Shown one piece after another: positions 7,424-15,384 of a stretch of 64,000 nt of DNA (within the stretch, counting starts at the first letter, position 1; every line of letters starts with the position of its first letter). The stretch spans positions 1 through 64,000 of the forward strand of contig CALFIE010000010.1 in NCBI GenBank assembly GCA_937876095.1. The letters are read 5' to 3'. A model generated the notes under the pieces. The model was not told the origin of the DNA and made no database searches. It saw nothing but the letters and a program-made list of their open reading frames with translations. The DNA comes from an uncultured Flavobacteriales bacterium (lineage in GTDB: Bacteria; Bacteroidota; Bacteroidia; Flavobacteriales; Weeksellaceae). The position numbers were made by a program, and so were the translations under genes.

Positions 7424-7981
7424 TTAATTAATATGGTAACTTTCTAATAATTCTTTGTATTGTGGCAAATCTCTACGTCTAAGACTCTCAGATTTTGATA
7501 ATTCTTGCACCTGCATAAATCCTTCTAAAATTTGCTCAGGACGAGGAGGACAACCTGGTACATAGACATCTACTGGTATGATTTTATCTATTCCTTGCAA
7601 AACAGAATACGAATCGAAAATACCACCACTAGAAGCACAAGCTCCTACTGCAACCACCCATTTTGGTTCTGCCATTTGTGTGTAAACTTCTTTCAGGATT
7701 GGTCCTAATTTTTTAGAAATGGTTCCACAAACCAACAAAACATCGGCTTGTCTGGGAGAGAAACTCATTCTCTCTCCACCAAATCGTGCTAAATCATAAT
7801 TGGGACCCATAGTTGCCATGAATTCTATACCACAACAAGACGTCGCAAACGGAAGTGGCCACAAAGAAAGTGATCTTGCCATCCCGATTAAACTGCTGAG
7901 TTGTGTTGCAAAAAATCCTTCACCTTCAAAACCAGCAGGTGGTGCTGCGTTTGTCTGTATTTTTGGGGTATTTTCTGACAT
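7424..7981 (-). CDS. nuoB: NADH-quinone oxidoreductase subunit B (N2 cluster)
   Basis: NuoB binds the terminal [4Fe-4S] cluster N2, which passes electrons to quinone. The four ligands are present: the tandem C49-C50 in ATSCCGIEF, C115 in VGACASSGG, and C144 in VPGCPPRPE. Its 185 residues are normal, with a short poorly conserved N-terminal tail. It is second in the operon, 50 bp from nuoA. Confidence 0.97.
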   Translation of the reverse strand: MSENTPKIQTNAAPPAGFEGEGFFATQLSSLIGMARSLSLWPLPFATSCCGIEFMATMGPNYDLARFGGERMSFSPRQADVLLVCGTISKKLGPILKEVYTQMAEPKWVVAVGACASSGGIFDSYSVLQGIDKIIPVDVYVPGCPPRPEQILEGFMQVQELSKSESLRRRDLPQYKELLESYHIN

Positions 7982-8031
7982 TTTATTTTTTAATTTTTTA
8001 CTAAAAATTATTTGATTTTTATTACTAAAAT

Positions 8032-8403
8032 TTATTTATCCCAATCCAATGCGCCACGTTTCAACACATAGAAAAATCCTAAGAAAAATATGGCTACAAA
8101 AGTGAGTACCGCTATAAATCCATTGATACCAAATTCTCTGAAATTCACAGCATAAGGATAGAAAAACACAATTTCTATATCAAATAAAACAAAAAGAATT
8201 GCGGTAAGAAAATATTTGATAGAATAAGGCGCTCTTGCATCACCTTCGCTTTCGATACCGCATTCGAAATTTTTATTTTTGTCGGTAGTCGATTTTTTTT
8301 GGCGTGGTCCCAAAAAATGAGCACCTGCTAAAGATAACAATACAAAACCGATTGCAACGACTGCTTGTATAAGAATAGGAATGTAATTTTCGGGTAAATT
8401 CAT
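8032..8403 (-). CDS. nuoA: NADH-quinone oxidoreductase subunit A
   Basis: A small three-helix membrane subunit of complex I and the first gene of the operon. The conserved loop KNFECGIES and the FDIEIVFFYPYAVNF segment are clear. I start at MNLPENYIP (123 residues). An upstream in-frame ATG would add nine residues and would leave only a few bases after the -7 element at 8428-8435. The C-terminus LKRGALDWDK is typical of the flavobacterial protein. Confidence 0.95.
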   Translation of the reverse strand: MNLPENYIPILIQAVVAIGFVLLSLAGAHFLGPRQKKSTTDKNKNFECGIESEGDARAPYSIKYFLTAILFVLFDIEIVFFYPYAVNFREFGINGFIAVLTFVAIFFLGFFYVLKRGALDWDK

Positions 8404-8427
8404 TTTCGACAATATTTTCTTAAGTTG

Positions 8428-8435
8428 CAAATTTA
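8428..8435 (-). promoter_or_regulatory. Candidate promoter -7 element of the nuo operon
   Basis: The minus strand reads TAAATTTG, an exact match to the Bacteroidota primary-sigma -7 consensus TAnnTTTG. It lies 25 bp upstream of the nuoA ATG. I see no convincing -33 TTG at the usual distance. This is the only strong match before the operon. Confidence 0.55.
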
Positions 8436-8515
8436 AACAATAAAGTATAAAGCAGGAAATATAAACTACAAAATATGCTCTATAAAATTGAATTTTTGTT
8501 CAAAAAATGATGATT

Positions 8516-8698
8516 TTAACTTTTAATCTTCATTTTTTTCAATAAAACGGATGCCATAAAAGCAATGTACAGAAATAGAACACTGGCAAATGCTATATTA
8601 ATGACGGTATTCATACGCTCATCTTCAACTTTGAAGAAAAAATTATACACAACAAAAACCGCTATTAATATGCCATAAATGGTGAGGTGTTTTTTCAT
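8516..8698 (-). CDS. Small two-helix membrane protein, unknown
   Basis: A 60-residue protein with two predicted membrane helices (about residues 5-22 and 33-54), a charged loop KVEDERMNT between them, and a basic tail KKMKIKS. I do not recognise a family. The frame is clean, has normal codon use, and lies 67 bp downstream of the GNAT-type gene on the same strand. It is likely a real but uncharacterised gene. It is separate from nuoA, which has its own promoter. Confidence 0.65.
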   Translation of the reverse strand: MKKHLTIYGILIAVFVVYNFFFKVEDERMNTVINIAFASVLFLYIAFMASVLLKKMKIKS

Positions 8699-8765
8699 TT
8701 TATTTTAAAAATATAATCAGAAATCGTTGGTTCTAACTCTGCGTTTTAGTTTTTTTGAAAAATAA

Positions 8766-9890
8766 TTACCAGTGTTTCGAATACGTTCTCCTCCTCTTAT
8801 GATTTACAGGATTGTACTCTTGCCAAAGTAATTGGATGTTCTTATTTTCTTCTAATTCGGGGTTGGTTTCCAGATATTTCACGCCTTTTTTCTTGAAAGT
8901 GTCGTAAATTTCTTTAAAAATAATCGCCGTAATTCCTCTTTTCTGATAATCAGGATGTACTCCTATTAAATAAAAGTTGGCTCTTTCATTTTTAAAACCT
9001 GCAGTCATAAAATGCACCCAACCAAATGGCAATAATTTACCTTTGGATTTCTGCAATGCTCTAGAATAAGACGGCATAGTTATAGCAAAAGCAACCAAAT
9101 TATAATCCTTATCTACAATACAAATGATGTAATCTTTATCTATAAATTTGAAATATTTCTCTTTGTAGTGCTGTATTTGCTCATCGGTGATTGGTGTGTA
9201 TGTAGACAAATTTTTGTAGGTCACATCTAGCAATTCAAACATTGGTTCTACCAAAGGCAAAATTTCTTGTTTATTTTTAAATTTCAAGGTTTGTAGTTGG
9301 TATTTTTCGGCAACTAAACTAGAAAACTTTATTACTTTTTCAGGCAACATTTCTGGGAACATAATTTCAAATTCTACCCATTCTTTTTCTTTAGAAAATC
9401 CTAATTTCTCGATATGTTTTGGGTAATATTCAAAGTTATACAAACCAATCATAGTTGCTAATTTATCAAAACCCATCGTCAACATTCCGGCTTTGTCAAG
9501 ATTGGTAAATCCCATTGGTCCTTCTAATTTTTTGATGTTTTTTTCTTCAGCAAAATCAATTGCTTTGTCTAAAAGTGCTTTAGACACAGCTTCATCATCT
9601 ATAAAATCAAACCAACCGAATCTAATTTTCTCGGTTCCCAATTCTTGCGCTTCTTTTTTATTAAAAATCACCGCAATTCTACCAACGACCTTATTATTTT
9701 GGTAGGCCAAAAATTGTTTAGCATCACAATATTTCAGTGCAGGATTCTTTTCAGGATTCCAAAGATTTTTTTCTTCATTAATGATAGATGGAACATAATT
9801 AGGATTATTTGCGTACAAATCCATAGGAAAAGTTACGAACTGCATTTGTTCACTTTCTGATTGAACATCTTTAACCAAAATTTCAGACAT
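8766..9890 (-). CDS. GNAT-type acetyltransferase-like protein (YghO-like)
   Basis: A 374-residue protein with features of the YghO-like group of N-acetyltransferase-fold proteins. It has an N-terminal FPMDLYANNPNYVPSI segment, then AYQNNKVVGRIAVIFN. Next comes a GPMGFTNLDKAGML motif, and the C-terminal GNAT core has FYLIGVHPDYQKRGI and ETNPELEENKNIQLLW. The HPDYQKRGI stretch resembles the acetyl-CoA-binding R/QxxG/A motif. The substrate is unknown. It has its own -7 element 18 bp upstream and is divergent from the zinc metallopeptidase gene. Confidence 0.75.
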   Translation of the reverse strand: MSEILVKDVQSESEQMQFVTFPMDLYANNPNYVPSIINEEKNLWNPEKNPALKYCDAKQFLAYQNNKVVGRIAVIFNKKEAQELGTEKIRFGWFDFIDDEAVSKALLDKAIDFAEEKNIKKLEGPMGFTNLDKAGMLTMGFDKLATMIGLYNFEYYPKHIEKLGFSKEKEWVEFEIMFPEMLPEKVIKFSSLVAEKYQLQTLKFKNKQEILPLVEPMFELLDVTYKNLSTYTPITDEQIQHYKEKYFKFIDKDYIICIVDKDYNLVAFAITMPSYSRALQKSKGKLLPFGWVHFMTAGFKNERANFYLIGVHPDYQKRGITAIIFKEIYDTFKKKGVKYLETNPELEENKNIQLLWQEYNPVNHKRRRTYSKHW

Positions 9891-9907
9891 ATTTGCTATT
9901 TGTTCAA

Positions 9908-9915
9908 CAAAGATA
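9908..9915 (-). promoter_or_regulatory. Candidate -7 element for the GNAT-type gene
   Basis: The minus strand reads TATCTTTG, an exact TAnnTTTG match, 18 bp upstream of the ATG at 9890. A TTTTGG lies about 11 bp further upstream, closer than the usual -33 spacing. Confidence 0.5.
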
Positions 9916-9942
9916 ATTTTTTATACCAAAATTTGAAAACTT

Positions 9943-9957
9943 TGGCACAGTTTTTAC
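9943..9957 (+). promoter_or_regulatory. Possible sigma-54 promoter for the zinc metallopeptidase
   Basis: TGGCAC-N5-TTAC (9943-9948 and 9954-9957) matches the sigma-54 -24/-12 pattern TGGCAC-N5-TTGC except for one base in the -12 box. Initiation would fall about 25 bp upstream of the ATG at 9992. The -12 mismatch is at a normally strict position, so this is tentative. Confidence 0.35.
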
Positions 9958-9991
9958 TTTTAATTGTAGGTTAAAACAAAACATTAAAATC

Positions 9992-10705
9992 ATGGGAACT
10001 TATTATTTAATTATTGGACTTACAATGCTATTTAGTTGGATCGTTTCATCTAGATTGAAATCCAAGTTCGAACACTACTCGCACGTTCATCTTAGCAATG
10101 GAATGTCTGGAAAAGAAGTTGCAGAAAAAATGCTTGCTGACAACGGAATTACAGATGTACAAGTAATTTCAGTTCCTGGTCAATTGACTGATCATTATGA
10201 TCCTAGCAACAAAACAGTGAATCTTTCTGAAGGAGTTTATATGCAAAGAAACGCAGCTGCAGCTGCAGTTGCAGCACACGAATGTGGACACGCTGTACAA
10301 CATGCAGTTGGATATTCTATGTTGCAATTGCGTAGCAAGTTGGTTCCTGCAGTTAACATCAGTTCTAGACTTTCACAATTTGTAATTATGGCAGGAATTG
10401 GGTTGATGTTTGCCTCTAGAACCATAGAAAATCCAAGTGGAAACACTTTGGTTTTAGGAATTGGAGTGGCGCTTTTTGCAGTGACTACCTTATTTGCATT
10501 TGTCACATTACCTGTAGAATACGATGCAAGTGATCGTGCGATGAAATGGCTAAAAAGCACTGGAACCGTAACTTCTGAAGAATTTGTAGGAGTACAAGAT
10601 AGTTTGAAATGGGCTGCGAGAACTTATGTAGTTGCAGCAATCGGTTCACTCGGACAGTTATTATATTGGGCTTCTATGCTTTTCGGAGGTAGAAACCGAG
10701 ACTAA
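9992..10705 (+). CDS. Membrane zinc metallopeptidase (YugP/Zn-peptidase_2 type)
   Basis: A 237-residue integral membrane protease of the neutral zinc metallopeptidase family. The zinc motif HECGH is at residues 96-100, preceded by the alanine-rich segment AAAAAVAA. An N-terminal helix (about residues 4-19) and further hydrophobic segments at about 125-140, 150-170 and 210-230 place it in the inner membrane. The DHYDPSNKTVNLSEGVY segment before the active site is typical of the family. The substrate is not known. It is a single gene convergent with the YigZ-type gene; a structured region separates the two. Confidence 0.88.
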   Translation: MGTYYLIIGLTMLFSWIVSSRLKSKFEHYSHVHLSNGMSGKEVAEKMLADNGITDVQVISVPGQLTDHYDPSNKTVNLSEGVYMQRNAAAAAVAAHECGHAVQHAVGYSMLQLRSKLVPAVNISSRLSQFVIMAGIGLMFASRTIENPSGNTLVLGIGVALFAVTTLFAFVTLPVEYDASDRAMKWLKSTGTVTSEEFVGVQDSLKWAARTYVVAAIGSLGQLLYWASMLFGGRNRD

Positions 10706-10714
10706 TTTTTTTAT

Positions 10715-10825
10715 TTTTAACCACAAAAGAGACAAAAAAATTGATGTTTACTTTAAGTAATACAAAAGGATATAAAAGTAACCTTTTGTTACTTTTGACT
10801 TCGTCGAATCTTCGATTTGTGGTTA
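10715..10825. terminator. Nested inverted repeats between convergent genes, probable bidirectional terminator
   Basis: The outer arms TAACCACAAA (10718-10727) and TTTGTGGTTA (10816-10825) are perfect complements 88 bp apart. Inside them is AAAAGTAAC-CTTTT-GTTACTTTT (10774-10796), a perfect 9-bp stem followed by a T-containing stretch. It lies between two convergent genes (10705 and 10856). The 13-mer TTTTAACCACAAA at 10715 recurs at 49116, so part of this may be a dispersed repeat. Confidence 0.5.
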
Positions 10826-10855
10826 TTAATTTTTTGTCATGTATTAAACTAATTT

Positions 10856-11458
10856 TTACAAAATTTTAAACGAAACATATTGCATCTCAGAAAGTTTTTC
10901 TGAGATGTTTTTTTTGCTGGCATTTTTTATTTGTGCCAAAATCGTACAATCTTCTTCTGCCAAAAAGTCAATAATTTTAGCATCTATTTGATTTAATATA
11001 GAGAAAATTACGTTTTGCTGCGCAAATTTGAAATGGATTTCTATGGTAGATTCTAATTCTTTAGTAATAATTTCGGCTTGTTCCAGTGTGAGTTTTGCAC
11101 ATTCTTTATAAGATTTTACCAATCCTGAAACTCCCAATTTGGTGCCACCAAAATATCTGACAACCACCACCAAAATTTGGGTGAGTTGATGTGCAAGAAG
11201 TTGGTTATAAATTGGTAAACCAGCACTACCAGAAGGTTCTCCATCGTCGTTTGCACGGTAATTTTCACCTTGGATTCCAAGTCTATATGCATAGCAGTGG
11301 TGAGTTGCTTTCGGATGTTCTGCTCTCAATTTTTCTAATTTTTCCTTCAAATCCACTTCATTTTGCACCGGAAAAGCGAAGCCAATAAATTTGCTACCCT
11401 TTTCTTTGTACAAGAAATCCCGAACTTCGGTACGAATGGTTTGATACTGATGAATCAT
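10856..11458 (-). CDS. YigZ/IMPACT family protein
   Basis: A 200-residue member of the YigZ/IMPACT family. The N-terminal domain has KGSKFIGFAFPV, then HHCYAYRLG and the signature DDGEPSGSAGLPI, then VVVRYFGGTKLGVSGLVKSY. The C-terminal ferredoxin-like domain (about residues 130-200) is less conserved. Members of the family are linked to translation control, and the bacterial role is poorly defined. It lies 15 bp downstream of ribD and is probably co-transcribed with it. Confidence 0.9.
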   Translation of the reverse strand: MIHQYQTIRTEVRDFLYKEKGSKFIGFAFPVQNEVDLKEKLEKLRAEHPKATHHCYAYRLGIQGENYRANDDGEPSGSAGLPIYNQLLAHQLTQILVVVVRYFGGTKLGVSGLVKSYKECAKLTLEQAEIITKELESTIEIHFKFAQQNVIFSILNQIDAKIIDFLAEEDCTILAQIKNASKKNISEKLSEMQYVSFKIL

Positions 11459-11473
11459 TTTAAAATGTTAAAT

Positions 11474-12505
11474 TTACACACAATGAATGTTTTTAATAGT
11501 AAATAGGACATTCTCTCTAATTTGATGAATTTTCAGATTTTTTCTAGGGATAATTGGTGCTTTTGTGCCGTTTTCTAAAAGGAGATTTTCATTGGTAATG
11601 ATGATAGCTTCATCCCAAAGTTCGGCGTCTATAAATTGTTGCATGGTGTAACTACCACCTTCTACCAACACCGATTGTATTTGGTTTTCATAGAGTTTTT
11701 CCATTAAGTTTTCTAAAAAATTGGAACGATTTACAGCAATAAACCGCACATTTTTTTCTTGTCCATTTTTATGTGCATTGATGATGATGGTTTCTGCTTC
11801 TTCATTATACAAATTGAAATTTCTAGGCACTTTCAAATCCATATCAATCAAAATCCTGATCGGATTTCGGCCAAAAATTTTTCGGGTTGTTAAACTCGGA
11901 TTGTCTACTAAAGCAGTTTGGGTTCCTACCAAAATAGCATGCTCTTCGCTTCTGATTTGGTGTACCAATTGCGACGCCAATTCATTAGAAATTTTGGTGT
12001 TTTCAAAATTTTGATCAATAAAACCATCTGCACTTTGCGCCCATTTTAATAGTATAAAAGGACGTTTCTTCTCGTGAAAAGTGAAAAATCGTTTATTGAG
12101 TAATCTACATTGTTCTTCTGCAACACCAGAAATGACTTCAATACCTGCATCTTCCAGAATCTTTTTGCCTTTTCCGTTGACTTTATCATGGGAATCCAAC
12201 GTTCCTATCACCACTTTTTTGAAACCAATTTCTTTTAATTTTAATGAACATGGTGGTGTTTTGCCAAAATGTGAACACGGTTCTAGCGATACATAAATCG
12301 TAGATTCTGGTAATAATTCTGGATTTTTTACCGAATTAATCGCATTAATTTCAGCGTGGTTTTCACCGGATTTTTGGTGATAACCTTCACCAATTATTTG
12401 GTTTTGGTATACAATTACACTCCCAACCAAAGGATTTGGGTAGGTATAACCAATCGCTTTCTTAGCAAGTTCTATGCAACGATTAAGGTAGAATTCGTGA
12501 TTCAT
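11474..12505 (-). CDS. ribD: Bifunctional riboflavin biosynthesis deaminase/reductase RibD
   Basis: It catalyses the second and third steps of riboflavin synthesis: deamination of the pyrimidine amine, then NADPH-dependent reduction of the ribosyl side chain. The N-terminal cytidine-deaminase-like domain has the zinc site HAE (residues 50-52), with C77 and C86 in EPCSHFGKTPPC. TYPNPLVGSVIV precedes it. The reductase domain starts near residue 150 with FILLKWAQSADGF and includes SVLVEGGSYTMQQF. Its 343 residues are usual. No FMN riboswitch is visible upstream; the 72-bp leader instead holds a GC-containing hairpin. Confidence 0.95.
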   Translation of the reverse strand: MNHEFYLNRCIELAKKAIGYTYPNPLVGSVIVYQNQIIGEGYHQKSGENHAEINAINSVKNPELLPESTIYVSLEPCSHFGKTPPCSLKLKEIGFKKVVIGTLDSHDKVNGKGKKILEDAGIEVISGVAEEQCRLLNKRFFTFHEKKRPFILLKWAQSADGFIDQNFENTKISNELASQLVHQIRSEEHAILVGTQTALVDNPSLTTRKIFGRNPIRILIDMDLKVPRNFNLYNEEAETIIINAHKNGQEKNVRFIAVNRSNFLENLMEKLYENQIQSVLVEGGSYTMQQFIDAELWDEAIIITNENLLLENGTKAPIIPRKNLKIHQIRENVLFTIKNIHCV

Positions 12506-12520
12506 TATTGGCTACTAAAC

Positions 12521-12545
12521 CAAAGACGCGATTAATCGCGCCTTT
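12521..12545. repeat. Hairpin upstream of ribD
   Basis: CAAAGACGCGAT pairs with ATCGCGCCTTTG (one mismatch) around the 14-bp perfect palindrome CGCGATTAATCGCG (12527-12540). It lies between the DUF349 gene stop (12577) and the ribD start (12505) with no U-tract in the minus direction. It may be a weak terminator for the DUF349 gene or a 5' UTR element for ribD. Confidence 0.45.
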
Positions 12546-12576
12546 GTATAATTATTTTAAAAATTTTTGAAAAAAT

Positions 12577-14505
12577 TTACTCACCTGAAATAATTTGATG
12601 GAGATTCTGTTTCATATTTTCTAGATGTCCTTTTTTCTCATCAATTTTATCAAAAGTCTCCTTCAACATTGGGTTTTCTCTGCTTGGATTATTGAAGAAA
12701 CCTAAATTATTTTCTAATTTCACGATTTCTGATTCTAAATCGGCAATTTGGTTTTTAATTTTCCTTGCTTTATCGGTCAATTGATTTTCAGAGAGTCCTT
12801 CTTCTTTTAACTCGTACTCATTCATTTTGTTGAGTCTTAGTTTTTCACGAAGTGTTTTATTGAACTCGGTATTGATGGTGATTTTCTCACGCGGAACTTT
12901 ACCAATTGAATTCCATTTGGTTTTGATGGTTTCTATCTGTTCTACGCTACCTTCTTCATCTGTCACTGCTTTTAACTCTTCTAAAAGATCTTTTTTCAGT
13001 TTATAATTTTCTTTCCAATTGTCTGAAACGGTGTTGGTTTTTTCTCTGAAATTATTGAAAAACACATTGCACGATTCTCTGAATTCATCCCAAATTTTGT
13101 TGGTTTGTGATCTCGGAACGTGTCCAATTTTTTTCCAATCTTCTTGTAATTTTTTGAAAAGAGGCATTGCAGTTTCCCAATCTTCGGAGTGCATATTGTC
13201 TTTTGCTGTCTGTATCAATTTCAGTTTTTCTTCTAAATTGGTGTGTTGAGAACCTTTAAGATTCTTGTAGAAATCGTTTTTCTTGTTGTTGAATTCACGC
13301 AATACTTGCTTGAACTCATTCCAGTTTTGGTTGGAAATTTTTCTTGGTACGCTGCCAATTTTCAAGAATTCAGTGCGCAAATCATCAATTTTTTTGATGG
13401 CATTTTGCCAATAATTGTGGTTGGCTTCTTTACCGTCTTCAAGTATTTTCTTGATTTCTGCAATAATTTCGTTCTTGCGCTCTAGATTTTTTTCTTGTTC
13501 TGCATCTATTTGAGCAGAGAGTTCAGATTTTCGCTCGTGAATTTTATTAGAAATTTCTTTGAATTCTTCCCATGTTTTTTCTCTGAATTCTTCTGCAACT
13601 GGTTCTGCTTCTTCTTTCCAGAGTTTATGCAGGTATTGCAATTCATTCAGTGCTTTTTGTACTACAGGTTCATTTTCCAACTCTTTTGCTCTGGCTATAA
13701 TGTGCTGTCTTTTTTCTAAATTATGCACATATTCTTGCTCTAGATACTCCTTATTCATATCCAACATATCATAAAACTGATTGAGATGATGGAAATAGTT
13801 GTTGTTCAACATTTTGAAATCTGACTTTGCAACTTGTCCTGCTGCAGTCCAATCTTCTTTAATTTTTCTAATTTCTTTGAAAAGGTTGGTACCAGGTTCA
13901 GAATTGGTGTATAGATTTTTGAGTCGATCTATGATGTTTTGGCGATTTTCCAGATTTTTGCCATGTTCTGCATCTTGTTTTTTGTGGTAAGCATCCAGTT
14001 TTTCTTTGAAAATATGCGTGAGAGCAGTCACTTTTGCTGCTAAAACGTGTTGATAATCAAATTGATCTTCAGGATTTCCTTTTGCCAAAAATTCTTGTTT
14101 TGCAACTTCTGTTTCGTGCTGAATTTCTTGCGAAACACGTTCTTTCAGTTGATTGAATTTTTTATTTTGCAAACCTGCATCATCTCTATTTGCTAACTTT
14201 TCCATTTCAGTCACCATTTCTTCGGTAGAAAGTTGTGGATCTATTTCTGTTTCAGATTCTGGTTCTGTCTCTACTTCATAAGTTGAAATCTCTTCAACTT
14301 TTTCAGCCGCCACTTTTTTGGTCTTATTTTCAACTACTTCTGCTGGTTTTTCTTCAATAATATCAATTGAAGATGATTCTTCAGCTTCTTTCTCAGGTAC
14401 AGAATTTGCAGCATCAGAATGGTTTTCTGAGTTGTTTTCAGTTGGTTGATTGTTGACTGATGTCGGTTTTCCTTCGTTATCAGAAATTGGGTTTTCTGTT
14501 GTCAT
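12577..14505 (-). CDS. Coiled-coil protein with repeated DUF349 domains
   Basis: A 642-residue, highly charged, cytoplasmic protein with no signal peptide. After a low-complexity acidic N-terminus (about residues 1-90, rich in E, S, N and P), about five DUF349-like helical units follow. They show recurrent motifs such as IKEDWTAAGQV, LHKLWKEEAEPV, LRTEFLKIGSVPR, LQEDWKKIGHVPR and IKTKWNSIGKVPR. The tail (about residues 560-642) is a coiled coil. Function in Bacteroidota is not established. It is monocistronic, with a spacer before ribD and aroE upstream on the same strand. Confidence 0.88.
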   Translation of the reverse strand: MTTENPISDNEGKPTSVNNQPTENNSENHSDAANSVPEKEAEESSSIDIIEEKPAEVVENKTKKVAAEKVEEISTYEVETEPESETEIDPQLSTEEMVTEMEKLANRDDAGLQNKKFNQLKERVSQEIQHETEVAKQEFLAKGNPEDQFDYQHVLAAKVTALTHIFKEKLDAYHKKQDAEHGKNLENRQNIIDRLKNLYTNSEPGTNLFKEIRKIKEDWTAAGQVAKSDFKMLNNNYFHHLNQFYDMLDMNKEYLEQEYVHNLEKRQHIIARAKELENEPVVQKALNELQYLHKLWKEEAEPVAEEFREKTWEEFKEISNKIHERKSELSAQIDAEQEKNLERKNEIIAEIKKILEDGKEANHNYWQNAIKKIDDLRTEFLKIGSVPRKISNQNWNEFKQVLREFNNKKNDFYKNLKGSQHTNLEEKLKLIQTAKDNMHSEDWETAMPLFKKLQEDWKKIGHVPRSQTNKIWDEFRESCNVFFNNFREKTNTVSDNWKENYKLKKDLLEELKAVTDEEGSVEQIETIKTKWNSIGKVPREKITINTEFNKTLREKLRLNKMNEYELKEEGLSENQLTDKARKIKNQIADLESEIVKLENNLGFFNNPSRENPMLKETFDKIDEKKGHLENMKQNLHQIISGE

Positions 14506-14590
14506 AGCAAATCATTTTAGTGAATAATGGCATATTTGTGTAGCAAAAAAAATTGCTTTATAAAATCGGACTAATTTAGTAAATTTTTTT

Positions 14591-15319
14591 CTAAAAATTC
14601 CAAATTTCCCATGCCTTTTCTGCTTGTTGTTCTAACATAAATAGTCCATTTAATGTCTTTGCTCCTTTATTGGCGGCGTTTTTAATGAATTGAGAATAGG
14701 TAGGATTATACACCAAATCAATCACCAAATGTTGATCAGTAATTGCATCAAAAGGAAAATCTAGGCAATCTTCTACATTTGGGAAGGTTCCAACTGGTGT
14801 ACATTGTACTATTATTTGGTGATATTTCACCATTTCGGGACTTAGATTTTCAAAATTGAGTTCAGATTTTCTAGCAACAATTTTAAAGGGAATTTTTAGT
14901 TTATCTAAAACGTAACTTACTGCTTTTGCTGCGCCACCATTACCTAAAATTAGTGCGTTTTGATGAAAATCTTTCTTCACCAAAAGTAGCGATTTTTCAA
15001 AACCAAAAGCATCGGTATTATATCCAATTTTTTTACCATTTTTTAGTAAAATGGTGTTTACAGCGCCAATTTTCTGGGCCTCATCACTCAATTCGTCTAA
15101 AAAGGGCAAGATTTTTTCTTTGTAGGGGATGGTCACATTTAGACCTCGTAAATTGGGAGTATCCAAAAGTTTTTGTACATCATCAATTTCTGGGCAATCA
15201 AAAATTTCGTATTCGTAGTTTTTCAACATCAATCTATTGAATTTTTTTTCAAAATATTTTTTTGAAAAAGAATACGAGATGTTTTTGCCAATTAAACCAA
15301 ATTTCTTGGGATGTTCCAT
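14591..15319 (-). CDS. aroE: Shikimate dehydrogenase
   Basis: It reduces 3-dehydroshikimate to shikimate with NADPH in the aromatic amino acid pathway. The substrate-binding SYSFSKKYF segment (about residues 15-23), the catalytic lysine K67 in NVTIPYK, the partner aspartate D103 in NTDAFGF, and the nucleotide loop LGNGGAAKA (about residues 125-133) are all visible. At 242 residues it is slightly short but complete. A TAATTTTG -7-like sequence is only 5 bp from the start codon, which would give an almost leaderless mRNA. A strong terminator isolates it from the nuclease gene upstream. Confidence 0.93.
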   Translation of the reverse strand: MEHPKKFGLIGKNISYSFSKKYFEKKFNRLMLKNYEYEIFDCPEIDDVQKLLDTPNLRGLNVTIPYKEKILPFLDELSDEAQKIGAVNTILLKNGKKIGYNTDAFGFEKSLLLVKKDFHQNALILGNGGAAKAVSYVLDKLKIPFKIVARKSELNFENLSPEMVKYHQIIVQCTPVGTFPNVEDCLDFPFDAITDQHLVIDLVYNPTYSQFIKNAANKGAKTLNGLFMLEQQAEKAWEIWNF

Positions 15320-15334
15320 TAGTCAAAATTACAA

Positions 15335-15363
15335 AAAAAGACCGAAAAATTTTCGGTCTTTTT
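15335..15363 (-). terminator. Rho-independent terminator of the T9SS nuclease gene
   Basis: AAAAAGACCGAAAA and TTTTCGGTCTTTTT form a 14-bp perfect stem with a one-base formal loop. On the minus strand the stem is followed by a run of T. It sits between the nuclease stop (15385) and the aroE start (15319). Confidence 0.8.
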
Positions 15364-15384
15364 AACAATTTTTAATGACTAAAA

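Noticed and set aside
12506..12576. FMN riboswitch upstream of ribD
   Set aside because: The 71-bp gap is far too short and lacks the conserved RFN elements; only a simple hairpin is present.
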